A DNA stretch of 64,000 bases, taken from Bacteroidaceae bacterium (lineage in GTDB: Bacteria; Bacteroidota; Bacteroidia; Bacteroidales; Bacteroidaceae). Positions 25,912 to 34,653 of the stretch are shown here, piece by piece. Location: assembly GCA_030843315.1 (NCBI GenBank), contig JAUUPT010000011.1, positions 12,986-76,985 on the forward strand, written 5' to 3'. Position 1 is the first letter of the stretch. Each line of letters opens with the position of its first letter. The position numbers were made by a program, and so were the translations under genes. The notes under the pieces were generated by a model. The model had not been told where the DNA came from, did no database searches, and worked only from the letters and a program-made list of their open reading frames with translations.

Positions 25912-26574
25912 ATGAGAGAATTTATCATCGCAGACAATCAAGACATCACCAAAGCAGGCATGATGTTCCTGCTGGGCAGGCAGAAGGATACCTCCCTCCT
26001 GCTGGAAGCCGGCAATAAGGCTGAGCTGATACAGCAACTGCGCCTGCATCCGGCGGCAGTAGTCATTTTGGACTACACGCTTTTCGACTTCTCGGGTGCC
26101 GATGAACTGATTGTGCTGCACGAGCGCTTTAAAGAATGCGACTGGCTCCTGTTCTCCGACGAACTGAGCATCCCCTTCCTGCGGCAAGTATTGTTCAGCA
26201 GCATGGCATTCGGGGTGATATTGAAAGACAATTCCAAAGAAGAGATATTGACCGCCCTGCAATGCGCCTCGCGCAAAGAACGTTTCATCTGCAATCATGT
26301 CAGCAACCTGCTGCTCTCGGGCAGCGGTGCATCCTCCCCCGCCCATCCGTCCATCAAAGACGATCTGCTGACCGTTGCCGAACGAAGCATTCTGAAAGAA
26401 ATAGCTTTGGGTAAAACGACCAAGGAAATAGCTGCCGAACGGAACCTGAGTTTCCACACCGTGAACAGCCATCGCAAGAACATCTTCCGCAAACTGGGCG
26501 TGAACAATGCGCACGAAGCCACCAAGTACGCCATGAAGGCAGGTATCGTAGACCTGGTAGAGTATTATATATAG
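25912..26574 (+). CDS. LuxR/NarL-type response regulator
   Basis: A 220-residue response regulator. The receiver domain (about 1-120) has the acidic pocket around ADNQD and the phospho-acceptor aspartate at residue 54 (VVILDYT), with the conserved lysine in VILKDNS. The output is a GerE/LuxR helix-turn-helix (about 150-215: LTVAERSILKEIALGKTTKEIAAE and SFHTVNSHRKNIFRKLGV). I took ATG 25912, which gives the standard receiver start. No cognate kinase is adjacent. The stop overlaps the convergent mnmA stop by about 10 bases. Confidence 0.9.
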   Translation: MREFIIADNQDITKAGMMFLLGRQKDTSLLLEAGNKAELIQQLRLHPAAVVILDYTLFDFSGADELIVLHERFKECDWLLFSDELSIPFLRQVLFSSMAFGVILKDNSKEEILTALQCASRKERFICNHVSNLLLSGSGASSPAHPSIKDDLLTVAERSILKEIALGKTTKEIAAERNLSFHTVNSHRKNIFRKLGVNNAHEATKYAMKAGIVDLVEYYI

Positions 26575-27629
26575 ATTTCCCCGCTCCCGATGCACAGCCG
26601 CGAGGCCTCATCGTAAACCACCCCAAACTGTCCCGGCGCAATGCCTTGCAACTTCTCTTCCGAAACAATGCGATAGCCGCCGGCTTCCTGCTGCAATTTG
26701 CCCCGGATGAATTCCGGCGTATGGCGTATCTTGAAAGTAACATCCACCTGTTCCGAAGACTCTCTCCAAGGATTGTCCGTAATAAAATGGAAGTCGTGCA
26801 TACGGAATTCATGCCCGTACTGCTGCTCCGTGTCATACCCGCGGGAGACATAAACCACATTCTCGCCGATATCCTTACGGACTACAAACCACGGTCCACC
26901 ACTCAGTCCCAGCCCTTTGCGCTGGCCGATGGTGTGAAACCAATAGCCGCGATGCCTGCCCAACTTCCGTCCCGTTTCCAATTCTACGATGTCGCCCTCC
27001 TGTTCGCCCAGGAAGCGGCGTACAAAGTCATTATAATTAATCTTTCCCAGGAAGCAGATACCCTGGCTATCGCGACGCCGGGCACTGGGCAGAGCCGCAC
27101 GCCTGGCTATCTCGCGTACTTCCTGCTTCATCAGTCCGCCCAGGGGGAACATCAGCTTGGAAACTTGCAAGGCGTCTATTTGGGCAAGGAAGTCGGTTTG
27201 GTCTTTCACCGGATCTACGGCAGTGCCCAGCCAGGTTTTGCCTTCCCGAAGCACGGTGGTGGCATAATGCCCGGTTGCCGTAAAGTCGAACTCCCTGCCT
27301 ACGCGTTGCTCAAAGCAACCGAACTTGATGAGCTTATTGCACATCACGTCCGGATTGGGAGTCAGTCCGCGGCGTATCTTGTCGATGGCATAGGCGGCGA
27401 CGTTGTCCCAATACTCGCGATGCAAGTCTACCACCTCAAGCGGCAGACCGTAGCGGCGGGCGATGGCGGTGGCTATCTCCAAGTCTTCCTCGGCAGAGCA
27501 GTCCATATAGTCGGCATCGTCCCTCCCTATTTTAATGTAAAACAGAGAGGGGCGATATCCTTGTTCACAAAGAAGGTGTACGACCACAGAGCTGTCGACG
27601 CCTCCCGATAATAGTACAGCAATATTCAT
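26565..27629 (-). CDS. mnmA: tRNA 2-thiouridine(34) synthase MnmA
   Basis: A 354-residue enzyme that puts sulfur on the wobble uridine of Lys, Glu and Gln tRNAs. The PP-loop SGGVDSS is at residues 8-14. The two catalytic cysteines are in PNPDVMC (near residue 96) and SQGIC (near residue 191), and the C-terminal domain has KGLGLSGGPWFVV. Bacteroides genomes commonly carry more than one MnmA copy, so this may be one of two paralogues. I used the second of two consecutive ATG codons (27629). Upstream lies an unusual structured repeat region and then the O-acetylhomoserine sulfhydrylase gene on the same strand. Confidence 0.93.
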   Translation of the reverse strand: MNIAVLLSGGVDSSVVVHLLCEQGYRPSLFYIKIGRDDADYMDCSAEEDLEIATAIARRYGLPLEVVDLHREYWDNVAAYAIDKIRRGLTPNPDVMCNKLIKFGCFEQRVGREFDFTATGHYATTVLREGKTWLGTAVDPVKDQTDFLAQIDALQVSKLMFPLGGLMKQEVREIARRAALPSARRRDSQGICFLGKINYNDFVRRFLGEQEGDIVELETGRKLGRHRGYWFHTIGQRKGLGLSGGPWFVVRKDIGENVVYVSRGYDTEQQYGHEFRMHDFHFITDNPWRESSEQVDVTFKIRHTPEFIRGKLQQEAGGYRIVSEEKLQGIAPGQFGVVYDEASRLCIGSGEIYI

Positions 27630-27660
27630 CATCAGCAACATATATTCATATCAACCAATA

Positions 27661-27704
27661 CATTATAGCCTTTCACCCGTCACATTATAGCCTTCCACCC
27701 GAAA
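27661..27704. repeat. Two tandem 22-base units, left arm of a long inverted repeat
   Basis: Units start at 27661 and 27683, each beginning CATTATAGCCTT(T/C)CACCCG. The block 27670-27708 is an imperfect inverted copy of 27792-27836. Confidence 0.82.
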
Positions 27705-27720
27705 CTCCCTTTCTTTTCAT

Positions 27721-27787
27721 GCACAAGATGGCATCTTGTGTTGCATAAGATGGCATCTTGTGCTACATAAGATGGCATCTTGTGCAC
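27721..27787. repeat. Three palindromic 22-base units
   Basis: Units start at 27722, 27744 and 27766. Each contains AAGATGGCATCTT, a perfect palindrome around a single G, flanked by CACA/CATA and TGTG. Confidence 0.9.
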
Positions 27788-27791
27788 AGAA

Positions 27792-27836
27792 GGAGTTAGT
27801 GTTTCAGATGAAAGGCTATAATGTAACAAGTGAAAG
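27792..27836. repeat. Right arm of the long inverted repeat
   Basis: Contains GAAAGGCTATAATGTAACA, the reverse complement of most of the left arm unit (TATAGCC and CATTATAG). Together the arms enclose the three palindromes, so the transcript could fold into a branched structure of about 170 bases. Confidence 0.75.
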
Positions 27837-27847
27837 CACCGTTAGTT

Positions 27848-29134
27848 TCATATCTTATCCAACGCTTGCGACAAATCAGCCAGCAAGTCATCGATATGCT
27901 CCGTGCCGATGGAAAGGCGAACCGTGCCCGGCTTGATGCCTTGCTCTTCCAACTCTTGCGCGTTCAGTTGCGAATGGGTGGTGGTGGCAGGATGAATGAC
28001 AAGGGATTTCACGTCCGCCACATTTGCCAACAGCGAGAATATCTCCAGGCTGTCGATAAACGTCTGTGCCTCTTTCACCCCGCCTTTCACCTCGAAGGTG
28101 AAGATGGAACCGCCACCATTGGGGAAATACTTCTGATAAAGCGCGTGGTCGGGATGCTCCGGCAAAGACGGGTGGTTGACGGCGGCTACCCGGGGATGAT
28201 GTTTCAGGAAGTCCACCACCTTCAAGGCATTCTCCACATGGCGCTCTACGCGGAGCGACAACGTTTCCAAACCTTGCAGCAGGATGAAAGCGTTGAAGGG
28301 ACTGATGGCAGCACCGGTATCACGCAGCAGCACGGCGCGGATGCGCACGGCATAGGCAGCCGGACCGGCAGCATCGACAAAGCGCACCCCGTGATAACTC
28401 GGATCGGGCTCCGTCAGTTGGGGGAACTTGCCGGAAGCCTCCCAATCGAACTTACCGCCATCTACAATGACACCGCCGAGAGACGTACCATGACCGCCGA
28501 TAAACTTAGTGGCAGAATGCACCACGATATCTGCACCGTGCTCAATGGGACGAATAAGATAAGGAGTGCCGAAGGTATTGTCTATTATCAAAGGTATCTT
28601 GTGGCGATGGGCTATCCCGGCAACGGCGTCGATGTCGATAATGTTGCAGTTCGGATTGCCCAGCGTCTCGATAAAAACGACTTTTGTATTCTCTTGTATG
28701 GCTTTCTCGAAATTGCTCAAGTCGCTCGGATCGACGAAGGTAGTAGTCACTCCGTAGGTAGGCAAAGTGTGCGCCAGCAGGTTGTACGTACCGCCATAAA
28801 TAGTCTTGGCAGCTACGATGTGGTCGCCGGCACGGGTGATGTTCTCAAAAGCATAAGTGATGGCGGCAGCTCCCGAAGCCACAGCCAGTGCGGCAACTCC
28901 GCCTTCGAGGGCGGCTACGCGCTTCTCGAATACATCTTGTGTGGAATTCGTCAGACGACCGTAGATATTGCCCGGATCTTGCAGGCCGAAACGGGCGGCG
29001 GCATGTGCCGAATCACGGAATACATACGAGGTTGTCTGATATATAGGTACGGCACGCGCATCGGTTGCCGGGTCGGGTTGTTCCTGTCCTACATGAAGTT
29101 GTAAAGTCTCAAAGTGCAATTTCTTTGTTTCCAT
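27848..29134 (-). CDS. O-acetylhomoserine sulfhydrylase (PLP-dependent)
   Basis: A 428-residue Cys/Met-metabolism PLP enzyme that makes homocysteine from O-acetylhomoserine and sulfide (MetY type). The PLP lysine is near residue 210 in HSATKFIGGHG, and the long-form segments NLLAHTLPTYGV and SLGGVIVDGGKFDW separate this group from cystathionine gamma-synthases. It acts in the cytoplasm, upstream of methionine synthase, whose gene is elsewhere in this window (10694-13459). It has a minus-strand promoter at 29182-29213. I see no SAM riboswitch in the leader. Confidence 0.93.
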   Translation of the reverse strand: METKKLHFETLQLHVGQEQPDPATDARAVPIYQTTSYVFRDSAHAAARFGLQDPGNIYGRLTNSTQDVFEKRVAALEGGVAALAVASGAAAITYAFENITRAGDHIVAAKTIYGGTYNLLAHTLPTYGVTTTFVDPSDLSNFEKAIQENTKVVFIETLGNPNCNIIDIDAVAGIAHRHKIPLIIDNTFGTPYLIRPIEHGADIVVHSATKFIGGHGTSLGGVIVDGGKFDWEASGKFPQLTEPDPSYHGVRFVDAAGPAAYAVRIRAVLLRDTGAAISPFNAFILLQGLETLSLRVERHVENALKVVDFLKHHPRVAAVNHPSLPEHPDHALYQKYFPNGGGSIFTFEVKGGVKEAQTFIDSLEIFSLLANVADVKSLVIHPATTTHSQLNAQELEEQGIKPGTVRLSIGTEHIDDLLADLSQALDKI

Positions 29135-29181
29135 TGTCGTTTGTATTTTTAGTGAATAAGTTTATTTTTATTATGATGTTG

Positions 29182-29213
29182 CAAAGATAAGGGGAAGAAA
29201 CGGGACGGGCAAT
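29182..29213 (-). promoter_or_regulatory. Promoter of the O-acetylhomoserine sulfhydrylase gene
   Basis: On the minus strand ATTG at 29210-29213, a 20-base spacer and TATCTTTG at 29182-29189. Start codon at 29134. Confidence 0.6.
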
Positions 29214-29268
29214 GACATATGATAGGGAATTTTATACCATATTTGTGGTAGATAAGCAAACTATTTCC

Positions 29269-29276
29269 TAATTTTG
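29269..29276 (+). promoter_or_regulatory. -7 element for the S41 protease gene
   Basis: TAATTTTG, matching TAnnTTTG, ends 5 bases before ATG 29282. This would give a very short leader. Confidence 0.4.
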
Positions 29277-29281
29277 TCCCC

Positions 29282-30664
29282 ATGAAAGCAAGAAATACAC
29301 TGATACTCATACTGGGAGCACTCATTCTCCCCCTCTACTTCACCTCTTGCGGCGAGGATCGCTGGAAGGCATACGCCGAAGAAACCGAGACGGACCGCTG
29401 GATTGACGACACCATGCGCGTGTGGTACTACTGGCTGGACGAGATGCCCAGCAGCAATAAAGTGAATTATTTTCAGCCGCCGTTCACCTTCTTTGCATCG
29501 CTCCGCTCCAAGAGCGACAGGTTCTCTACGATAGACAGCCTCGGCAGTAGCGCCGCTACCCGCAGCATTCCATATACGGACTACAGCTACGGTTTCCAGT
29601 TCACCACCAACCGGGTGGAAGACAATGACACGGCCCTCTATGCCCATGTGCTCTACGTAGCAAGCGGCAGCCCGGCAGCAGCCATCGACCTGGAACGGGG
29701 CGACTGGATTATGGAAATGAACGGGGAACCCATTACCGAGAAGAATTATAAAACACTGTACGGCAGCGGCAGCATGGAGCTTACGGTAGGCTACTACGAT
29801 GCCGAGGGTGATACGATTCTTGCCTACGACAAACCGAGGCAGATAGCTGCCGCCCGCAGCATCGACGACAATCCCGTATATTATAAGAATGTATATGTGC
29901 AAGGCAGCAAGCGCGTAGGCTACCTGGTCTACAACCACTTCAGCGCCGGGCCAACCGACAATAGCAATGCCTACAACAACGACCTGCGCAACGCTTTCCA
30001 GTACTTCGCTTCACAGCAAGTCAACGAATTTGTCCTCGACCTGCGCTACAACAACGGTGGACTGCTGAGTTGCGCCGAACTACTGTGTGCCATGCTGGCC
30101 CCCGCTTCCGCCTTGGGCGAGGAACTTGGTTTTCTGGAGTTCAACCGCCGCATCAAGCCTCAAGTGCAACCGTTCATCCTGAACCCCGACTTGATACAAG
30201 GTGGGGCAAATCTTAATCTGAGTACTCTCTACGTGCTCACCAGCAGCCAGACAGCTTCTGCCTCCGAAATGGTAATCAACTGCCTCAGCCCGTTTATGGA
30301 CGTCGTCCTTATCGGTGGAACTACGGTAGGAAAGAACGTAGGCTCCCTTACATTTGCCAATCCGGAATTGATGATAACCATGAGCCCCATTGTCTGCAAG
30401 ATTTATAATTCGGAAGGAAAGTCGAACTACGAAGCTGGCTTCAAACCTGCGCATTCGGAGTTTACAGTAAGCGAAAGTAGCAATATGGCACGCTTCCTTC
30501 CTTTCGGAGACCCGAACGAGATGATGCTGGGTACTGCACTCGGCGTTATCGACGGAAGCATAAAACCGGCGGACAAGGATAAAGACAAAGCCAGCAGACT
30601 GAAAGTCACTACTATTGCAAACTCTATCGACCGCAGAGCAAGTAGCTCAGTCCGCATAAAATAA
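29282..30664 (+). CDS. S41-family C-terminal-processing protease-like lipoprotein
   Basis: A 460-residue lipoprotein (lipobox FTSC, cysteine near residue 23) of the S41/tail-specific protease family. A helical N-terminal segment with WYYWLDEMP, typical of Bacteroides members, is followed by a PDZ-like domain (about 100-190, ERGDWIMEMNGEP) and the catalytic domain (about 215-420). The nucleophile is in SSQTASASEM and a candidate lysine in GGTTVGKNVGS. Such enzymes degrade or process periplasmic proteins. The next lipoprotein gene starts 15 bases after the stop, so they form an operon. Confidence 0.87.
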   Translation: MKARNTLILILGALILPLYFTSCGEDRWKAYAEETETDRWIDDTMRVWYYWLDEMPSSNKVNYFQPPFTFFASLRSKSDRFSTIDSLGSSAATRSIPYTDYSYGFQFTTNRVEDNDTALYAHVLYVASGSPAAAIDLERGDWIMEMNGEPITEKNYKTLYGSGSMELTVGYYDAEGDTILAYDKPRQIAAARSIDDNPVYYKNVYVQGSKRVGYLVYNHFSAGPTDNSNAYNNDLRNAFQYFASQQVNEFVLDLRYNNGGLLSCAELLCAMLAPASALGEELGFLEFNRRIKPQVQPFILNPDLIQGGANLNLSTLYVLTSSQTASASEMVINCLSPFMDVVLIGGTTVGKNVGSLTFANPELMITMSPIVCKIYNSEGKSNYEAGFKPAHSEFTVSESSNMARFLPFGDPNEMMLGTALGVIDGSIKPADKDKDKASRLKVTTIANSIDRRASSSVRIK

Positions 30665-30679
30665 CCACATACAAATAAG

Positions 30680-31564
30680 ATGAAACTAAACAAGTTGAAA
30701 ACCATATCTACCTATTTTCCCGGAATACTATTCAGCCTGCTGCTTATCGGCGGGCTGGCCGCCTGCAGCGACGACGACAACGGCGATAATGAAGGGGGAC
30801 AGCATCCCACCATTTCTTTCTCCAAAATCCAGTTGACCGAAGTGATGTTGGAGGAACCTGTAACGCCGGTCACTTCTACCAAGACTTATCTCTATAAGTC
30901 CGGCAGACTATCCAGCTACACCTATCTGCAAAGTTTCTCGGCAGGCGGAGAGGCGTTCGAGATAACAGGCACTACCACCGTGAAGTACGGGGACCACCAA
31001 GCCGTAGTGACCGATGAAACCGGCACCGTATCTACCTATACGCTGAACGATAAAGGTTATGCCGTCAGCTGCATCCGCCAGGAGTCTGACGGGACTGTGC
31101 GCACTTATGAATTCTCCTACCTCGTCAATACAGAGGATAAATATTATCTGACGAACATCACAGAGAGATTGAATGACGGCAACGTCTACTCGTCCATCGA
31201 CATTGAGTTCAGCGGCTTCAGAAGCATACACATCAAGCAAAAGGTAGGCAGCTACGAGCACAACAGCACCGCCATCACCGCACCGGACAACGAGATAGCC
31301 AATATCTCCGAAATCCCCTACCCGTACCTTGCAGAGCAACATCCGCTCGAAATGCATACCGTTGCCATATACGGAAAGTTATTGGGCGAACCCTTCGACT
31401 ATTTCATTACCCAGCTTTCTCCGGACGACAACAGTGAAAGCCTGGAAACTACCACTTATACCTACACGCTCGATGCCCGCGGTGTCGTTACTTCCTGCAA
31501 GGAAGTAACAAACGACAAGTATGGTGTGGCGTATAGACGTACCGTAAACTACACCATCGAATAA
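30680..31564 (+). CDS. Hypothetical lipoprotein (possible DUF4595-like)
   Basis: A 294-residue lipoprotein with signal peptide and lipobox LAAC followed by a run of aspartates. The remainder consists of short beta-rich repeats such as TYLYKSGRLSSYTYLQ and SIDIEFSGF, reminiscent of YD/RHS-like or DUF4595 proteins, but I cannot name the family with confidence. It follows the S41 protease gene by 15 bases and probably shares its transcript, so it may be a partner or substrate of that protease. Confidence 0.7.
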   Translation: MKLNKLKTISTYFPGILFSLLLIGGLAACSDDDNGDNEGGQHPTISFSKIQLTEVMLEEPVTPVTSTKTYLYKSGRLSSYTYLQSFSAGGEAFEITGTTTVKYGDHQAVVTDETGTVSTYTLNDKGYAVSCIRQESDGTVRTYEFSYLVNTEDKYYLTNITERLNDGNVYSSIDIEFSGFRSIHIKQKVGSYEHNSTAITAPDNEIANISEIPYPYLAEQHPLEMHTVAIYGKLLGEPFDYFITQLSPDDNSESLETTTYTYTLDARGVVTSCKEVTNDKYGVAYRRTVNYTIE

Positions 31565-31639
31565 GCTCTTTGTTTTATCTTTTTATTGTTTAATATCTCT
31601 AACCAATGTCAATATTAATAGTAAATTCATAGAAAACAT

Positions 31640-31647
31640 TATCTTTG
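31640..31647 (+). promoter_or_regulatory. -7 element for the CNNM/CBS gene
   Basis: TATCTTTG, a perfect match, 26 bases before ATG 31674. No good -33 element is seen. Confidence 0.5.
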
Positions 31648-31673
31648 CGACATAAACTATTCGCAATCCTACT

Positions 31674-32969
31674 ATGGAATTTATTATCATTCTGCTGTTA
31701 CTTATTTTGAACGGTATCTTTGCTATGTATGAAATTGCTTTGGTATCGTCGAGCAAAGCACGACTCGAAACCCTTGTCGGAAAAGAAAACAAAAGAGCCA
31801 AGGGAGTATTAAAACAATTGGAAGAACCGGAGAAATTCCTCTCTACGATTCAAATCGGTATTACTTTAATCGGTATCATATCCGGTGCCTATGGTGGCGC
31901 TACCATCGCCGATGATGTGGAGCCGCTGTTTCTTATGATTCCGGGAGCGGCCGCCTATGCCAAAACCCTCGCCATGATTACAGTAGTAGCCATCATCACC
32001 TACCTGTCGCTCATAATAGGCGAGCTGGTGCCCAAATCCATTGCCTTGAACAACCCCGAAAAATGGGCTACTATGCTCAGCCCGTTCATGATTGTGCTCA
32101 CAAAAGTTTCTTACCCATTCGTCTGCCTGCTCAGTGCTTCTACCAAACTGATGAACAAACTCATCGGACTGAACAGCAGCGACGAACGTCAGATGACGCA
32201 GGACGAACTGAAAATGATTCTGCATCAGAGTTCGGAGCAAGGCGTCATCGACAAGGAGGAAACGGAAATGCTGCGTGATGTATTCCGCTTCTCAGATAAG
32301 AGAGCCAACGACCTGATGACTTACCGCCGCGACATTGTAGCCCTCCACCCCACGGACACGCGGGAAGAAGTGCTACGCACTATCCGCGAAAAGCATTTCA
32401 GTAAATATCTGCTGGTAGAGGGAGGCAAAGACGAAGTGGCGGGAGTAGTCTCCGTGAAAGATATTATCCTGATGTTGGGCGGCGAACAGCCCTTCGATTT
32501 GCGCAAGATTGCCCGTCCCGCCCTGTTTATTCCTGAAAGTTTGTATGCAAAGAAAGTTTTAGAGCTATTCAAGAAGAACAAAAACAAGTTCGGAGTTGTT
32601 GTAGACGAGTATGGAAATACAGAGGGTATTATCACCCTGCACGACCTGTCGGAAAGCATCTTTGGAGACATCCTCGAGGAGAACGAAACAGAGGAAGAAG
32701 AGATTGTAGTACGCCAGGACGGCTCCATGCTGGTAGAGGCCTCCATGAACCTGGACGACTTTATGGAAACGATGGGTATCTTGAACTATGACGACTTGAA
32801 GGAAGAGGGTTTCACCACCCTGGGCGGCCTTACCATGTTCCTTATCGGGCGCGTGCCGAAAGCCGGAGACTTATTCACCTACAAGAACCTGGATTTCGAA
32901 GTACTGGATATGGACCGCGAAAGAGTGGACAAGCTGCTCGTCATCAAAAGGGAAGAAGAAGAGAATTAA
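31674..32969 (+). CDS. CNNM/CBS hemolysin-family membrane protein
   Basis: A 431-residue membrane protein. A DUF21/CNNM transmembrane domain (residues about 1-190) includes the signature IGITLIGIISGAYGG. A pair of CBS domains (about 205-335, with MTYRRDIVALHP and VVDEYGNTEGIITLHDL) is followed by a CorC_HlyC domain (about 345-428). Relatives move or sense magnesium or cobalt, and gliding-motility GldE belongs here. The old name hemolysin is not justified by sequence. It has its own promoter element. Confidence 0.9.
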   Translation: MEFIIILLLLILNGIFAMYEIALVSSSKARLETLVGKENKRAKGVLKQLEEPEKFLSTIQIGITLIGIISGAYGGATIADDVEPLFLMIPGAAAYAKTLAMITVVAIITYLSLIIGELVPKSIALNNPEKWATMLSPFMIVLTKVSYPFVCLLSASTKLMNKLIGLNSSDERQMTQDELKMILHQSSEQGVIDKEETEMLRDVFRFSDKRANDLMTYRRDIVALHPTDTREEVLRTIREKHFSKYLLVEGGKDEVAGVVSVKDIILMLGGEQPFDLRKIARPALFIPESLYAKKVLELFKKNKNKFGVVVDEYGNTEGIITLHDLSESIFGDILEENETEEEEIVVRQDGSMLVEASMNLDDFMETMGILNYDDLKEEGFTTLGGLTMFLIGRVPKAGDLFTYKNLDFEVLDMDRERVDKLLVIKREEEEN

Positions 32970-33008
32970 CGCTATTGCGTCTTTATATTAACTTAAACCA
33001 TTAAAGCA

Positions 33009-33494
33009 ATGAAAAAAGTAATGATGATTGCAGCAATTGCTGCTGCATTGGTATCCTGCCAATCAAAAGGAACCCAGAACAACAACACCCCTGTCGCCGA
33101 CATGGACGAAGGTGTAATGGCTGTAGCCGGCAATGATTCGTCTGCCGTAGCCGTATACGAAGGCATTCTTCCTGCCGCCGACGGTCCGGGCATCCAGTAT
33201 GTACTGAGCGTAGACAGCGTAGGTCCTGACGGAGAAAGCGGATATACACTGGTAACCACTTACCTCGATGCCGACGGTGCCGGAAAGAACAAGAGCTTTA
33301 CTACCAAAGGCAAGAAGCAGGTAATCCAGAAAGACGTCAATAACAAAAAGAAAACAGCCATCAAGCTGACTCCCAATGACGGTGATGCCCCCGTTTACTT
33401 TGTAGTAGTCAACGATACCACCTTGCGCCTGGTGAACGACAGTTTGCAGGAGGCAGTGAGCGACCTTAACTACGATATTATTCAGGTGAAATAA
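33009..33494 (+). CDS. NlpE-like lipoprotein
   Basis: A 161-residue lipoprotein with lipobox LVSC (cysteine residue 17). The segment AVYEGILPAADGPGIQYVLS and the following strands match the NlpE N-terminal domain, a small beta-barrel that in enterobacteria senses surface contact and copper stress. The role in Bacteroides is unknown. The gene follows the CNNM/CBS gene by 39 bases and may be part of the same transcript. A hairpin terminator follows. Confidence 0.82.
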   Translation: MKKVMMIAAIAAALVSCQSKGTQNNNTPVADMDEGVMAVAGNDSSAVAVYEGILPAADGPGIQYVLSVDSVGPDGESGYTLVTTYLDADGAGKNKSFTTKGKKQVIQKDVNNKKKTAIKLTPNDGDAPVYFVVVNDTTLRLVNDSLQEAVSDLNYDIIQVK

Positions 33495-33512
33495 CCAGAC
33501 CTACCTATAAAA

Positions 33513-33554
33513 AAGCAGCCGGAATCATTCTACGAAGAACGATTCCGGCTGCTT
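33513..33554. terminator. Terminator hairpin between convergent genes
   Basis: AAGCAGCCGGAATC (33513-33526) is perfectly complementary to GATTCCGGCTGCTT (33541-33554), preceded by a run of A and followed by T-rich DNA. Confidence 0.88.
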
Positions 33555-33607
33555 CAACCAATAAATCTCTTCACCTCCATCCGGGGAAGGTGATTATGTA
33601 ATTACCT

Positions 33608-34210
33608 TTATTTCTTTGCAGGAGAGGAATATCTTGCATTCAGACCGTCCAAGATTTCACGGGTAATGTTATAAACGCTGTCAGCATACAGCAAATTGTC
33701 GAAACCGGTATTGCTGATAATCATGCTATAACCCTTAGTCTTATTATATTCTTTCAAGAAAGCGTTGATAGAATCGCGCAACTGCAAGCTGTTCTTTTCG
33801 TTCTCGCTCATCAGTTCAGACTGCAATTTGTTACTCAGGTTCTGCAAGTCTTGTTCCAATTTGGCGATACGGTTGTACTCTTGCTGTGCTCTTTCTTGAG
33901 AAAGATAAGCATTGTTCTGGTACTTAGTCTGAAATTCCTGCTTCTGTTTGTCCAGTTCGTTAGCTTTCTGGTTCAGTGTCAAGCGAACATTCTCGCTCTT
34001 CTTCACCATAGCCTCATTCAAATCGACGCAATAGTTGTATTTCGCCAAAAGCGTATCTATTTCAACATAAGCTATTTTCATTTCAGATAATCCGCCGGCT
34101 TGTGCAGGAGCGCTTGTTGTTTGTTTATCAGTATTGCCGGCACATTGAGCAAATAAAACGATCAGTGCAAGAGCTGCCAAACCGTTCATGAGGTAGTTTA
34201 ATCTCTTCAT
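33608..34210 (-). CDS. OmpH/Skp-like periplasmic chaperone, predicted lipoprotein
   Basis: A 200-residue protein. The N-terminal signal ends LFAQC (cysteine 23), so it may be lipidated, which is unusual for Skp but seen in Bacteroides. After MKIAYVEIDTLLAKY, the start of OmpH-like domains, a long coiled-coil follows (about 65-165, rich in Gln, Lys and Glu). The C-terminal MIISNTGFDNLLYADSVYNIT closes the family pattern. Skp-type chaperones bind unfolded outer-membrane proteins. The gene lies 25 bases downstream of the small membrane protein gene on the same strand. Confidence 0.87.
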   Translation of the reverse strand: MKRLNYLMNGLAALALIVLFAQCAGNTDKQTTSAPAQAGGLSEMKIAYVEIDTLLAKYNYCVDLNEAMVKKSENVRLTLNQKANELDKQKQEFQTKYQNNAYLSQERAQQEYNRIAKLEQDLQNLSNKLQSELMSENEKNSLQLRDSINAFLKEYNKTKGYSMIISNTGFDNLLYADSVYNITREILDGLNARYSSPAKK

Positions 34211-34235
34211 AATTTGATAAATATTGTTTTTAAAA

Positions 34236-34475
34236 TTAGTTCATACTATCGTTTAAGGCTTTTTCCAGTTCATCAATGGAAAAGCGGGGTTTGCGTTGTG
34301 CTTCCCTATCCTGTGACTGTGCACAGCCAATACCTCTATCCCTCATTGCTTTACTGCCACTGACATGTCCGTTAGGAAACTTACCGCCTTTCACAAAAAA
34401 GACCTTTACACCTAATAAAACAATGCAAATAGCAACTATTAACAAAGTTATCAATATTGTATCGAGCATTTCCAT
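34236..34475 (-). CDS. Small conserved membrane protein, unknown
   Basis: A 79-residue protein with one N-terminal membrane helix (residues about 5-27) and a short cytoplasmic tail with GGKFPNGHVSG, CAQSQDREAQ and an acidic end. I believe it is conserved in Bacteroides but no function is known. It lies upstream of the OmpH-like gene with 25 bases between, so the two may be cotranscribed. A -7 element (RC of CAAATATA) is at 34520-34527. Confidence 0.7.
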   Translation of the reverse strand: MEMLDTILITLLIVAICIVLLGVKVFFVKGGKFPNGHVSGSKAMRDRGIGCAQSQDREAQRKPRFSIDELEKALNDSMN

Positions 34476-34519
34476 TAATTTTGTTACGCAGAAATAGCGT
34501 TTTTGCTATTTTTGTGGGT

Positions 34520-34527
34520 GCAAATAT
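34520..34527 (-). promoter_or_regulatory. -7 element for the small membrane protein gene
   Basis: CAAATATA on the plus strand is TATATTTG on the minus strand, 44 bases before the start at 34475. Confidence 0.5.
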
Positions 34528-34653
34528 AGGGCTTTGGTTGGACTAACTCACCTTTTTTACTCTAAAAAAAGAGAAAGGGGAATAAAATAGCCAAGCAATT
34601 TAACCATATTTAGCAGTAAGAGGTTAATGACAAACATTCATAAAGAATTTAAT

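Noticed and set aside
27721..27787. CRISPR-like array
   Set aside because: Units are 22 bases end to end with no variable spacers and no cas genes; the units are self-palindromic.
29135..29281. SAM riboswitch in front of the O-acetylhomoserine sulfhydrylase gene
   Set aside because: The leader is only about 40-50 bases from the predicted transcription start and shows none of the SAM-riboswitch stems.
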